A DNA stretch of 64,000 bases from Peromyscus leucopus (GCF_004664715.2 NC_051070.1:47750456-47814455); one strand, 5' to 3'. Positions 10,651 through 22,639 are shown, numbered from the stretch's first letter. The notes: generated by a model not told the origin, from the sequence alone. Made by a program: numbers and translations.

Positions 10651-11611
10651 TTTGTTAGTCCTGGGTGCGTTAACCGGAAAAGTACTTTTGCAGAAAGCAA
10701 CATGGCTTTTTGATATTGGACAGTGTGAGATGTTTCTTCTATTCTATTACTTAAGAAAGCTGGCTGTTGCCAGACCCAGAGCCTGCAGGGGCAGGCAAAT
10801 ATCAGGATCGGACTGGACCGGACATGCCTTGGGCAGCTTCTTGGAGTCTCAGTGTGTGTAAAAAACGTGTATTCCTAGACCCACTAATTTTCTTCACGTC
10901 CTCTCTGTGGCGAGCTGAGTTGAAATGGAATTTTTCTTAATGATGTAGGTGAAAGGAGTTTCACGGAATCAATTTCAATTTTAAGAGTACCCTGAGGATT
11001 CCGGGAATTTGTGAGTTTTACTGTACTGGGTTAACAGGCATGCCTGATGCTAAGATTCGAGAGCACGGGTTGTCAGGGGTATTTTTCCCCCTTCTTGGTT
11101 TCACTTCAAGGATCATAATGGGGAAGATGATCTTTAAGTGAAATATCCACAGGACACGATTGCCACCGAACAGCCCTCTTGCTAATACAGTCTGCCTTAG
11201 CCGCTGGAGCTGTGACAGGGCACGGGCCGAGTCTGGCTTTGTGAGTACGGTTCTCAAGGAATCAGGCTTTTCTTTGGGGGTGATTACTTGCATTTTCCAC
11301 TTGGATAAAAGGACAATAATGATCAATGTTAAAATCTCGTTCTGAGGCTCAGCTGTTGTCAGGGTTAGTCCTTGAGGACCCAGTTCTTTCTTTGGTTAAG
11401 TGCCTTCTCAGTGAGGACGCTATAATTGTACAGAATGCAATCACTTTATAGAGGGGTCTTAAGTGATCGGGTCCTGTTGGGCTTGATTCTGTGTTGAGAA
11501 GGGGTTCTATGATATCCTTTGAAATCTTCAGGGTCATTTGTGTGTCTTATAAAATTGGGTGATCTTATATTGGTTGTTCGTGGAAAGCATTTAAGATAAA
11601 TTTTGAAAAAT
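10651..11611. other. No gene or repeat recognised
   Basis: Mixed-composition unique sequence. Short open frames on both strands show no domain. Confidence 0.5.
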
Positions 11612-11813
11612 TTTAGATTTTATATGTATAGGTTTTTTGCTTGCGTGTATGTCTGTTACCACATGTGTGTCTTGTACCCCAGGAGGCCAGAAGAGGGCGT
11701 CTGATTTCCTGGAACCTGAGTTACAGATGGTTGTGAGCCACCGTGTGGGTGCTGGGAACCACACCTGGGTGACTGGGAGAGCAGAGTGCTCTTAGCTGCC
11801 TATCTCCAGCCCT
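11612..11813 (-). repeat. B2/B3 SINE
   Basis: The plus strand shows GATGGTTGTGAGCCACC and a reversed head TGCCTATCTCCAGCCCT. Diverged. Confidence 0.85.
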
Positions 11814-12850
11814 AAGATACACATTTTAAGAGAACACAGATGACATAACCCCACTCCTGACAAATCAATTCTGAACTGGGAGGGTGGTAGCATTTTAATA
11901 AATGTCCCTGACTGGTCCTGATATGCATTCTTCTTACTCTGAGACTGTGATAGTTATCTTCCATTTACCCTTCACATCAGCCCTGTCTTTCTCTTTGCGA
12001 AAAGATGTGGATGTCGCACTGTAGTGAGGAGCACTCTTGCTCTCTGGCTTCTTGAGTTTGATCAGAGGGTGAGAAGATAGTGTTGATGGGTAGACTGTTG
12101 CCTCGTTCCCTGCTGCGGCCCCTCTTTGTGGGCTGGCTAGGACTCAAAGACGGAAGACTTTCCCACTGTTTTCCTCCAGGTTCTGAGAACCATTTCTTCC
12201 GGATCTTGCTCTGTTAATAACTCGGTGGGCCTGTTCCACAGTGTCCCTTCACCCTCCCACCGTTTTGTCAGGATTAAGTCATCCTAGACTTCTCCTTAAA
12301 CTGGAGTGTCCATTTGTTCTCTTCTGGGGCTCTCCAACATCTCGGAAACACGAGAAAACCTGACCTTCCCAGTCAGCCCTAGGGTTTCAAAAGATACACT
12401 TCTTGCTTCTATAAAGTCACATGACAGGGTCCAGATGTTGACTGCAGCATCCTCTTGGGATTAGCAGGAAGCACGCGAACTATGAGGAGAGTATGTACCA
12501 AGAGACTTTCTAGGAAACCAATGTCAGTGCAGTTACCCAGGGTGCACAGCAGTGTGGTGTTTACCCCTTAGCATCAGCGGGAATAGGGAGAGGCAGGAAG
12601 AAGCGACAGGAACCCGGGAGAAAAGTTCAGTAGTTAGGTACCTCTAGAGAGTGACCAGAGACACTTCCAGGGTGAGCTGACCCATGGGGAGAAAGCAAGG
12701 GAGTAATACCGTTGTTTACTCTCTTCCCACCTTCCTAACTAGTTCCAGGGCTTCCGGTGGATCAACTGATTTGGAAGCTAGGGGCAGGCCTGGGAGAGAC
12801 AATCTGGTTGTCCTGGTGGAAGAAATATGGTCCAGTCAAAAGCTGTGTTA
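11814..12850. other. No gene or repeat recognised
   Basis: About 1 kb of unique sequence. No coding frame, CpG island or repeat stands out. Confidence 0.5.
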
Positions 12851-12852
12851 GA

Positions 12853-13021
12853 CCAGGCGGTGGTGGCGCATTCCTTTAATCCCAACACTCAAGAGGCAGA
12901 GCCAGGCAGATCTCTGTGAGTCCGAGGCCAGCCTGGTCTACGGAGTGAGATCCAGGACAGGCTCCAAAGACAGAGAGAAACCCTGTCTCCAGAAAAACAA
13001 AAACAAACAAACAAAAAAAAA
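12853..13021 (+). repeat. B1 SINE
   Basis: GGCGGTGGTGGCGC head and ACAGAGAGAAACCCTGTCTCC right end with a (CAAA)n tail. Confidence 0.93.
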
Positions 13022-13059
13022 ACTATCTTAGTTTCCTTTTGAAACATGTCCATAGCTAA

Positions 13060-13226
13060 GGGGCTAGAGAGATGCTCAGTGGTTAGGAGTCCTGACTGTT
13101 CTTGCAGAGGACCCAGACTGAATTCCCAGCACCCACATGGTGACTCACAAATGCTTTCTTCTGGCCTCCATGGGCACCAAGTACCATACAGTACACAGAC
13201 ATACATGCAGGCAAAACAACCATAGA
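13060..13226 (+). repeat. B2 SINE
   Basis: GGGGCTAGAGAGATG start, CAGCACCCACATGGTGACTC middle, ending in a (CA)n tail. Confidence 0.88.
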
Positions 13227-13228
13227 CA

Positions 13229-13266
<38 letters not shown>

Positions 13267-13288
13267 ACACACACACACTCACTCACCC
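13227..13288. repeat. (CA)n microsatellite
   Basis: CA dinucleotides with TCAC interruptions, grown from the B2 tail. Confidence 0.95.
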
Positions 13289-13369
13289 GCCAAGTTAGGA
13301 GAAGGACTGAGTTGAATGGCTTGCTCATTCTCTCTAAAGCTGACTCTCTACTGAACCCAGAGCTTGCCA

Positions 13370-13532
13370 ATTGTGGGTATTGTAGCTGTCAGCTTGCCCT
13401 GGGGTTCTGTCTCCTGAGTGCTGGGGTTACAGGCAGTCCAACAAGCCTACTCAGCTTTCATGTGGGTTCTGGGGATTTGAACTCTGGACCTTGCATGGGA
13501 AGCACTTTATCCACTGAACCATCTCCCTAGTC
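13370..13532 (-). repeat. B4/RSINE-like SINE
   Basis: GGGGTTCTGTCTCCTGAGTGCTGGGGTTACAGG and a reversed tRNA head (CACTGAACCATCTCCC). Confidence 0.65.
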
Positions 13533-13678
13533 CTTGGAGAACATAAACAAACAAATAAACAACAGCAACAAGCAAACAAAATACAAAACTTCATACCAGT
13601 TGCTTCAGAGAAGAAAACGAGCACAGTTTTAGTTTTTAAATAGCCCCCAGACAAGTGTTCAGTTTGAACAACTTTAGC

Positions 13679-13836
13679 TTTTTTTTTTTTTAAGATTTAT
13701 TTATTATGTATACAGAAGAGGGCGCCAGATTTCATTACAGATGGTTGTAAGCCACCATGTGGTTGCTGGGAATTGAACTCAGGACCTCTGGAAGAGCAGT
13801 CAGTGCTCTTAACCACTGAGCCATCTCTCCAGCCCC
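13679..13836 (-). repeat. B2/B3 SINE
   Basis: A T run, GATTTATTTATTATGTATAC, GATGGTTGTAAGCCACC and CTGAGCCATCTCTCCAGCCCC. Confidence 0.93.
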
Positions 13837-14117
13837 AACTTCGGCTTTTGAACGTTTGTTTCCGTCTTTAAGTTGCGGATGTCGGCTGTCTTTCATTGTT
13901 TGGTGTCTCTGGGAGTGTGGGAACTGAGGTGTTGGTGGGAGTCTCTCGATTCAGAAGCTGGGGCTGTTTCTATTCTGACTCTACAGTGGCCTCATTTGTG
14001 GCTTCCTTTATCAGTGAAAGGGGCTCCATCAAAGCGGCTTCCGAGTCTCACAAAGGGCGCACAAAGCACCCCATTGAGTGTGGGAAGAGAACAACATGAT
14101 TCTGATTTCCACTGACT

Positions 14118-14340
14118 AGATTTCTTTTTTCCATTTTAAAAATGCATATGAGTATTCTGTCCATGCGTGTCTGTGAACCACATGTGTGCCTGGTGCCTTC
14201 GGCAGCTGGAGGAGGGCCATCAGATACCCTGGGACTGAAGTTACGGATGGTTGTGAGCCATCTTGTGGGTGCTGGGAACTGAACCCAGCCCTGCAAGAAC
14301 AGCCAGTACTCTCAAGCACTGAGGCATCTCACCAGCCCCA
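14118..14340 (-). repeat. B2/B3 SINE
   Basis: GATGGTTGTGAGCCATC, GGTGCTGGGAACTGAACCC and the reversed head CACCAGCCCC. Confidence 0.88.
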
Positions 14341-15590
14341 TTTTCCATTGATTTTTTTTTCCCTAAAAAAAAAAAAAGGAAACTGAACTCTGTGTGCCAT
14401 AACTCAAGGACAGACACCAGCATCTTTGAGGGCTCTAAGGAGTGTCCCTGCTCGATAGGGGGAGTGTCATCACGGAAAGGAGGTTCTGCCAGGATTCAGT
14501 AGCATCTCTTTCCCTTCTGAGCGTTGTGTTGATGGGGGGCAGTTTATCTGTGCTCGAGAAAGTAGATTCAGGAATGATGTTACCTGCTCATAACGAGACT
14601 ACCTATTCCAAAATGGACACATGGCTTAAAATCTCTGAGAAGGAATGGGTGGGTAGTGTGTAATGACAAGGGAAGTGGAATGGACAAGAGAAAAGGCCGC
14701 AGTGGCAGTGTCTCATCTGGAACATTCTCTTTTACAGTGGAGTTGCTAGGTACTGTGCAAATACAGATTTATCTCCACATTCTCCAACGATGAACCTCAC
14801 CTAACTGTGTTGTCTTGAGATACCGGCTAATGAGAATTTGAAGCCATCATAATTTCTAAAAAGACTATAAAGAGGTATACTACATTTTTTTAACTATCTA
14901 AATCATGTACAATGAAGTATTTTAAAACGTTAGTAAATGTAATGGGAAGTTGTGCTTCAAAGTGTCCTTTGGGTTTGTTGCTTAGTAGAGGGGAAAAAAG
15001 AGTGGTATTTGTCCAGAGGAACACCTCTTCTTGCTGCCAAAATAAGTACGTGTGAAATGATGAATGGGAAAAATCTAGTGGCAAGGCTTTTTAAATCCCA
15101 TTTATACACTAACAAATCCTAAATTGATATTTCCATCCCAAACACCTTCCTGTAGTTCCAAACTCTTACAAGGGACTCTTTCCTTGGCCCGTAGACTCAG
15201 TCCTATCTACAGTCTGTCCATGTCCAAACTGAATTCTGTGTCTCCACTCCTGGTCCACCTTCACCTCCCTCCCCACCCCCACCCCCACCCCACTCCAAGA
15301 ATATGACCTCTCTCAAGTGCTTACATTAGAACTGTGCAGCACGCAGCATGCTATCTCCCTTCTCTCCTACCCTATAGCTCAAGTTCCAGCAAGTCCCCCC
15401 GGTTCTGCATCAAAATACATCCAGAATCTGATTATCAGGTCCTCTTATCTTTACTCTGTGCGTTCATTTCTGGTCTAGACAATTGAAATTGGCCTTTGCT
15501 CCTGCCTTATCATTTTGCTGTCTATTCTCCAGTGACGTCAGAGAAATCCTTTCCTCTACCTATGTCAAGTCTTGCCATTGTAGCATGAAT
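14341..15590. other. No gene or named repeat recognised
   Basis: Contains a poly(A) run near 14367 and an imperfect (CACCCC)n near 15275. No convincing coding frame. Confidence 0.45.
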
Positions 15591-15594
15591 CCTA

Positions 15595-15903
15595 ATTGGT
15601 CTTAATATTAAAAACCTGGAGCCAGATATCAGGGTGAAAGCTGAAAGATCAGCAAAGGAGCCAGCCACTAGAGAGACTTCTTACCTCTACTGAATCCTCA
15701 GCCTGAAGGGGCCAAGCTCCTGTCTCCACCCCGCCTTATCACTTCCTCTCTCTGCCCAACCATATCACTTCTTGTTTCCTCCTTCCAAGCTCTGGGATTA
15801 AAGGTGTGTGCCACCACTGCCTGGCCTCTCGTGGCTAGCTCCACACTCTGATCTCCACCCAAGATTTATTTGCTAGAGCACAAACAAAATCTCACCACAT
15901 GCC
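15595..15903 (-). repeat. Muroid LTR-like repeat with a B1-related core
   Basis: AACCTGGAGCCAGATATCAG and a B1-like centre (CTGGGATTAAAGGTGTGTGCC). Same family as 6325-6815. Confidence 0.6.
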
Positions 15904-17855
15904 ATGTCTAATGAACACCTTCCAGCGTCTTCCCATTGCCACTCAGAATAAAACCCACAATCCCCACTCTAGCCCCCAGAGTCCTCTGTCACCTCCCTGG
16001 GCTGCCTTTGGCCCTCTGCCCCCCACCCTCTGACTCTTCCACATCCCCACCCCTCACTCTGCCTCCAGGTAGACCACCTTAGATCCAGGTAGTCAATTCT
16101 GTAGGACTTCTATTTCAGAGACTTCCTCCTACTGCCTTGTCTGCTGGCAGTCTGTCCTCAAAGGCCAAGGCAATCTTAGTCACATCCTCAGAGGCCCCTT
16201 CAACTGCCTATCCCCACTGCCTCGCCGCTGTCTCAGAAGGCAGCTGGATTTGCCTGTGAGTACACATTTGTGCCACGTAAGCTCGGCCCTTCATCTATAC
16301 TGGTTCCGTATTTGTGGATTCAAGAGGCGCAGAACAACATATTTGGAAGAATTTGAGTCAGTGCTAAACATGTACAGAAATTTTTTGTTGTCATCCCCTA
16401 AACGGTCTGATCTAATCACTATTTCCATCGTTTGGGGGACATTATAAATAACTCAAAGATGATCAAACCGTAAAAGACGGGGGTAGGTTAACGCAGACAC
16501 TATTATTTTGTGTTCATTTCTATTTCATAAGCTATTATTTTATATGGCAGACTTGATTAAGCTTGCAAGATGTTTGTGTCCTGGAATCAATCCGCAGCAG
16601 ATTCTACTGGATAATTTGTATGTGATTTCTAAAACTTGCCTGTCATTGGCCTTTCTTGATAGGAGTGTAGCTTTATAAAAATTTAATTTTGTTCATTACT
16701 TCCTCAGACAGTGGTTGGTTCATTCAAGGCACTCGATAAATCATTCCTGAATGACTGAATGAAGTGAATTCTCATCCTTGGCTGCAACGGTTGCTGGTGG
16801 ATGCTGGTGGAGAAAACTGGACAGGGATGAGTGATGGAAAAAAACCAGGAAGTGACGGCCGGACTGTTGATTGAAACATAAATGCAGCTTCGATACTAAA
16901 ACGTACACATTTGTGAATGAGCTACAGAAAGCATGCCAGGAGAAACACGCTCTTAGCTGTAAATAGCATCTCTACTAGAGACGATGCTCAGAAGGGGCAG
17001 TGACTGAAGATAACATTTGATGGAGTAGCTGCTTTGGCTGGAATTAAAAGAGGATGCTGGAGGCATATGGGGGTAGTGTTACTCAGGAAATTTATTTGCC
17101 GTGCGTTTATTTATTTAAAGCCATAGCGATTTATGTCTGGTCAAACTGTTGCCACAGAGCAGGCGAGGCCTGAAACGGACAACACGCCATAGCACAGTGT
17201 GGATGGAGCCCACCTGCTTTTTAAAAGCAACATGGTTGCGTGAAATTTGGGCATCTCTCTTGTGTTGATACAGAGAAGGATCTGGAAGTCTCTCGTGCCA
17301 CTGAGAGTTTTGCAGTCATCTCTTTTGCTATGGACCAAGCACCATGATTGCAGGCCTTTGTGGTGACACGTGGCTGTTTACAGGGTGCTGTCTGGGACCA
17401 TTTGAAAAGAAAGAAAACAGTCTCCACCCCTTCTTGCTAGAGAGGTGGTTTAACAATGAGTAGCTAAGAGTTTTGGAAAGAAGCATATCCAATGAAGAGG
17501 GCAGTCTGAAAACAGTGCTGTAAAACATCTCCATCAATCTATGAACGCATCACCCTCAGTCTGTACGAAACGGCCATGTCTGACATTGAAGAGCATGTCA
17601 AGGTATTCTGTCTAAAAAAAATTTTTTTAGAAGAACAGTTTTAGATAGGCTTTGATTTGGGGTCAAAAATCGTCTAAAGAGTATTTTTTAAATTGGGATT
17701 TTTTATATGTGAGTTTCCTCTTTTAAAAGCACGTAGCAGTGATTTTTAGTTATTCATAGAGCTGCACACACACTATCATTATCTGGTGCCAACAGCTTCA
17801 CCTTTCTAACCAGTGAGAATGACTGGCTGACAATAGGAGAAGTGGAAATCCCATG
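15904..17855. other. No gene or repeat recognised
   Basis: CT-rich at 15960-16210, AT-rich after 16450. Short open frames have no recognisable product. The only structure noted is an A/T run near 17615. Confidence 0.45.
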
Positions 17856-17857
17856 GT

Positions 17858-17994
17858 GTGTTCCCCAAAATATTGTGCACCCTAATAAACTTATCTGGGG
17901 TCAGAGAACAGACCAACCACTAGATACAGAGGCTGGAAAATGGTGGCACATACGCCTTTAATCCTAGCATTCCCAAGGCAGAGATATTTTTTTT

Positions 17995-18028
<34 letters not shown>

Positions 18029-19080
18029 TATAGAGGTTTTATTTAAACTGTATTGAGTTTTTACAGCACATTGCATGTTTGCCACAACGCAACTGCACAG
18101 TCTGGGTTTTTGGCCACATCATGTCACTTACACCCACAACAGCTCTGAAAGGATGAACACATCTGAGCCAGAAGCCCAGAATCTCTCTCCAAGGCCATGC
18201 AGTTTGTTCACTGATGGGACAGTCTCTCAAAACAGTCACACAAAGTAGACAGATACAGTCTCCCAGAATGTTACCGATCCCCCTGAAAACAGAGTGAAGT
18301 GCAATGAAAATCGGTAATTAAAGAGCCACTCCTGACTAGCAGTCAATTTTAATGATTGAGAAAATGCTTCAAATATTTTTACGCATCAGAGACAAATAGT
18401 TTGTCACTCTTTCATTGATCTTAGGAATTTCCCAGACACAAAAATCTCCATTATTCAGGCTCCATTTAAATGAAGAAAAAAAAAATCTGCTAGGCTGACC
18501 TACATATGCCAAAACTTTTTAGAATACATCCATGGCACGTACACACGGAGCACAGATGCTTTGCTGCAGAACTGAAGAAAAGGTCGGGACAGTAATTCCC
18601 ATTCTAAACGCAGCTTCTGGTTAGTTTTCTAAAAGCAGTATGACGGTAGGTAGCAGTGAGAAAGACAACTGCTGTGGTTTTAACAGAGTAAGCAATCCAT
18701 CTTTTCTACATGAATGGATTAAGGAAAACAGAGATAGAAGTCCTAGCGCCTTCACTGGAAGCCAAGGAGACTGTATCTGTCCCAACCACAGGACATGGCT
18801 ATATTACTGTATCTTTTGGTTAAGTGCCAAGGCAGAGATATTAATCTACGTTCTGCCACATGGCTCATACCACTCCTTCATACTGTACATCTGACTTGCT
18901 CCATGTCTTGATGGTGAATTCCTGATTCTCTGATTCCTTCCCAGAGTTCCTATCTCTGCCTGGAAGTCCCACCTAACCTCTCCTGCCTTGCTATTGGCCA
19001 TTCGGCTCTTTATTAAACCAATCAGAAGATGCCTTAGCAGAGACACATCTTCACAGTGTACAAAAAGATTATCTCACAAC
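17858..19080 (+). repeat. Muroid LTR-like repeat interrupted by a retrocopy
   Basis: The left part (TGTGTTCCCCAAAATATTGTG to the B1-like CCTTTAATCCTAGC) and the right part (TTCTGCCACATGGCTC...CAATCAGAAGATGCC...CAGTGTACAAAAAGATTATC) flank the insertion at 17989-18826. The right end has the look of an LTR. Confidence 0.6.
17989..18826 (-). pseudogene. Processed retrocopy of an mRNA 3' end, parent unknown
   Basis: Read on the minus strand, this is about 800 bp of unique sequence ending in AAATAAAACC (polyadenylation signal at about 18040) and then a poly(A) tail (the T run at 17990-18025). The direct repeats CCAAGGCAGAGATATT at 17973-17988 and 18827-18842 are identical 16-bp target-site duplications. 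This is the hallmark of L1-mediated retrotransposition. No long open frame is present, so only 3' UTR was probably copied (5' truncation). The parent gene was not recognised. Confidence 0.85.
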
Positions 19081-19082
19081 AC

Positions 19083-19200
19083 ACCATGACCAAGGCAACT
19101 CTCATAAAAGAAACCATTTAATTGGGGTCTACAAAGAGAGTTCCAGGACAGCCAAAGCTACACAGAGAAACCCTGTCTCAAAAAACCAAAACTAATGGAA
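19083..19200 (+). repeat. MT-type LTR scrap fused to a B1 3' part
   Basis: ACCATGACCAAGGCAACTC is the reversed end of an MT-type MaLR LTR. From 19127 the B1 right half follows (GTTCCAGGACAGCC...AACCCTGTCTC). Confidence 0.65.
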
Positions 19201-19705
19201 CAAAAAAAACAAGAGTGTCCATGTGTGTTCTCTGGTAGACAATTTTTAGCAGTTTAGAGGCACTGTCAGATTATCAAAGACTGAGGCCAATGTTCTCTGA
19301 CTGCCTCTAGTCTCAGCAGTGATGCTGAGAACAGACAGTTCCTAGGGTGCACACCCTGAGGTGTTATAGGGCCCCAGAAACTCCTGCAATCCCAGAGGCT
19401 CCCACCACTTCCACCCTAAGTGGGTGATTACTGAAAGTTGCCTGGATTTCTCTCCTCCAAAGGTGAGTCTGCTTATGATGCTTTCTAGAAAGGACACTCA
19501 GGAAAGGCTGGGTGCAGCCCAAATCTCCATGTACAGGATCCAGATGAGATGCCTCCAGATCCCCCGGTTTAAGTCTGTGTGGTGGCCACCCTGGTTGTCT
19601 TTATTGTCGCCTGTGCGTCTCTCTGTGTTTTTGTCAGTTCTGTTGGCTGAAAAAATGAAGGGGGTTGTGATGGGAGGGGAGTGGACAGTCCCAAGACACC
19701 ATTAA
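19201..19705. other. Unrecognised segment with a hydrophobic frame
   Basis: One plus-strand frame (19573-19647) reads as 25 mostly hydrophobic residues like a membrane segment, followed by a stop and preceded by one. It could be a decayed retrocopy or chance. No family is recognised. Confidence 0.2.
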
Positions 19706-19707
19706 GT

Positions 19708-19828
19708 GTATGTATGGAACTGGAGTTAGAGACAGTTGTGAGCTGCCACAAGAGTGCTAGAAATCAAACCTGGGTCCTCTGAAAGAGCAGCCAGTGTGTT
19801 TAACCACTGAGCCATCTCTCTATCCCCT
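19708..19828 (-). repeat. B2/B3 SINE fragment
   Basis: GACAGTTGTGAGCTGCC and CTGAGCCATCTCTCTATCCCC. Confidence 0.85.
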
Positions 19829-20269
19829 TCATTGGCCACCATTTGGATCAGGTTCCTCTCTCTTGGATCAAGTGAACAGATTGATGAATTTCAGGAAAGA
19901 GTTGGAGTTTTTAGTATCTGAGGGTTTGGAGCTGTACACAGAGCTCTTCAAGTTTGGGTGTCACAGGTGGTGATATCCAGCCTGTGGTCTCTTTTCTGCT
20001 CTCACCAAGAGGCATTTACTCTTCAGGTGACTTCTGAGGTGGAAGAGCGTCAACTCTCTCCCTTCAGAGTGCCTTCTCCCTCCACTAACTCCTCCAGTTC
20101 TCCTGCAAATGTGACTTGATTATCATAATCCACAGCCACCTTGGCCTTTGCCACTGCCACAGTTCCTGCCCCAGTCACCCTCCGTGGTCTGAAGCTTCTG
20201 TGTGTCTCCCTTTGGGACCCCAGTTTCCCGCCAGCCTTGGCTCTGCACCACGTTGGAGAAGAGCAGGGA

Positions 20270-20510
20270 GGGGCATTCAGAGCGAGTGTCAAAGGTCTGG
20301 AGGAGAAGCAGAGGGGAGAGGAAGCCAGAAAGAAAGAAGCGGAGGAGGAGAGAAAGGAACCGGGGAGCAGGAGGAGGGAGCTGGTGAGAATGAAGGGGAT
20401 GAAGAAGAGGAGGAAGAGGAGGCTCGGTGGAGACTTACCTTGAAGAGAGCTGCTGAAGAGGAGGGCAAAGGGGGCCCGAAGTGACAGGAGACTGAGACTG
20501 GAGTGTTGAG
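20270..20510 (+). pseudogene. Glu/Lys-rich tract, possible acidic-protein retropseudogene
   Basis: Purine-rich sequence gives a frame with GENEGDEEEEEEE and then KRAAEEE...GGPK, loosely like the C-terminal halves of parathymosin/prothymosin, but only with frame changes. There is no start, tail or target-site duplication. Plain GA-rich low complexity is an equally good explanation. Confidence 0.2.
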
Positions 20511-20639
20511 ATGAGCCCGGGGAAGCATTTGCAACCGTGGGCTGGAAGTGCTCAGGGCCGACTGTGCTGTTGCTGCGGGAACTTGGAAGATACACATGTC
20601 CAGGGAAATGCAGATGAAGGAGGCCTGGCTCGTGAAGTT

Positions 20640-20800
20640 TCAGAGCAAAGTAATGACTCTATCTGGACCATTTGTGATATTTTGGATTAAAAATTGATGG
20701 AAGCGAAACCTTTGCTTTATTGGGATAATTGATGCCGGTTGGCTGGAACTGAAGCATCCGCTGTGATTAATAAGAAGTCAATATCATTGAGAGGGGAGAT
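20640..20800. other. Unique AT-rich stretch, candidate conserved element
   Basis: Repeat-free, with homeodomain-like motifs (GGATTAAAAATTGATGG, GATAATTGATG, GTGATTAATAAG) packed within about 120 bp. Conservation is a guess. Confidence 0.25.
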
Positions 20801-20836
20801 CTGGGTTGCATTCCCTTAGAGGCAGCACACAAGCTG

Positions 20837-20860
20837 TGGTGGGGGTGGGGGTGGGGGTGC
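20837..20860 (+). repeat. (GGGGGT)n G-rich tract
   Basis: Four G5 runs separated by T; possible G-quadruplex. Confidence 0.8.
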
Positions 20861-21518
20861 ATAGCCACATCTCTGTTTGGCAACCAAACTTGGTAATGTC
20901 TAAGTGTCTCCCACATGGTATTAGTTTTAGCAGCTCGAACGCTGTAGGATTGAAGGGGTCATTGAGAGAAGCTGGGGTTTGGCATGTGTAGCAGAGTTAG
21001 AGTCCCCAAAGAGGCCATTGGTGAAGGTACAGTCTCAGTGGCAGTGGGAGTCCCAGATTATTTGAATGCCAGGATCTTGGGGTGACCACCAATGACAGTG
21101 ACAGGTGTGGAGTAGAGCTATCTTGAGCCTATGTGACAAGCTATCTGTACTTCAGATGGCAGATCCAGAGATGGGGGACTACCCAAGCCTTTTGGAGCTT
21201 AAATGATAATGGGTCCCAGACATTGGGTAATGAGCTATTTACTCTGTTGGATTTTGGTTTTGCTTTCTTCTGATTGTAACTGTGCCTTGCTTCTTCCCTC
21301 TTGGAATAAAAACATTTCCTTGTTTTTGATTTTATAGGAGTCCACAGTTAACATATCAAATATTTTAAAGAAATATTGAACTTCTAAGTAGTGAGGTTTT
21401 ATAAGATTGTGAGATTTTTAAAAGTTAAACTATGTTATATTGTGATGGTAACTTGAGATTTGGGGGATAAACAAGAAAGGAAAATGTTTAAAGTGTTGTG
21501 GCTTAATAGTGATGCACT

Positions 21519-21696
21519 GGGGCTGGAGAGATGGCTCAGCAGTTGAGAGCAGTGGCTGCTCTTCCAAAGGACCTGGGTTCAATCCCCAACACCCACATGG
21601 CAGCTCACACCTGTCTGTAACTCCAGTTCCAGGGGATCTGACACCCTCACACAGATATACATGCAGGCAGAACACCAATGTACATAAAAAAAAATA
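21519..21696 (+). repeat. B2 SINE
   Basis: GGGGCTGGAGAGATGGCTC start, CACCCACATGGCAGCTCAC middle and an A tail. Well preserved. Confidence 0.95.
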
Positions 21697-21723
21697 GTGG
21701 TGCATATTTGTGTCAAGTTGATA

Positions 21724-22086
21724 AGGAGTTATCTTAGTTACTATTCTGTTGCTGTGAAGAGACACCATGACCAAGGCAACTTATAGAAGAAAGCATTTAA
21801 CTGGGGGCTTACTTATGGTTTCAGGGGGTGAGTCCATTATCATCATGGTGGGAAGCAGACAGGCATGGTGCTGGAGCAGTAGCTCAGAGCTTTATAACCT
21901 GATCCACAGGTAACAGGCAGAGACACTGGGTCTGGTGTGGGCTTTTGAAATCTCAAACCCCAATTCCTCCAACAGGGACACACTTCCTCCAACAAGGCCA
22001 CACCTCCTAATTCTTCCAAATAGTTCATCAACTGTAGACTAAGCATGCAAATATATGAGCCTATGGGGGTTATCTAAACCACTACA
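21724..22086 (-). repeat. MT-type MaLR LTR
   Basis: The plus strand reads ATCTTAGTTACTATTCTG, ACACCATGACCAAGGCAAC, CTCCAACAAGGCCACACC and an end at AACCACTACA: a reversed ERVL-MaLR LTR of the mouse MT/ORR1 style. Confidence 0.8.
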
Positions 22087-22097
22087 GGGTTTAATTG

Positions 22098-22507
22098 TGC
22101 TGTTTTTGTGTTTGTTGTTGTTTTATCAATTTGACACAAAGTATAGTCACCTGGGAAGAGGGAACATTAATGGTGCCATTGTCCCTATCAGAGGAGATTG
22201 TTCTGTGTGCTTATCTGTGGGTCATTTTCTTGATTCATGATTGGTGGTGGGGGGGGCACTGTGGGAGATGCCACCCCGAGACAGGTAATCCTGGGTCATA
22301 TAAGGAAGCAAGCTAAGAAAGCCAGGGGAAGCGAGCAAGCCAGTCAGCAGGATTCCTCCACATTTCCTGCCTCTGTTTCTTCCTGAGTTACTGCCCTGAC
22401 GTCCCTCAACAATTAACTGTGATCAGGATGTGGAAGCCAAATAAACCCTTCCCTCCCTAAGTTGCTTTTGGTCATAGTGTTTACCACAGAAACAGCAAAA
22501 CAGCACA
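22098..22507 (+). repeat. Rodent interspersed repeat, family A
   Basis: TCAATTTGACACAAAGTATA start and the AAGCCAAATAAACCCTTCCC end. Same family as 8993-9652. Confidence 0.75.
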
Positions 22508-22537
22508 GTGGTACACCCACTGTGTAAGATATGCTAC

Positions 22538-22579
22538 TATATGTTACTATACTATATATATATAGTATAGTAACATATA
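22538..22579. repeat. Perfect 42-bp AT-rich palindrome
   Basis: The arms read TATATGTTACTATAC and its exact complement around a (TA)6 centre. Further TA-rich inverted copies follow to about 22625. Confidence 0.95.
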
Positions 22580-22639
22580 TTATATAGATATATGTTATAG
22601 TAGTATACACATATATGTTACTATACCTACCGAGTTTCC

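Noticed and set aside
20050..20595. 181-codon minus-strand open frame
   Set aside because: Antisense of a GA-rich tract. Ser/Leu/Pro-rich low complexity with no family match.
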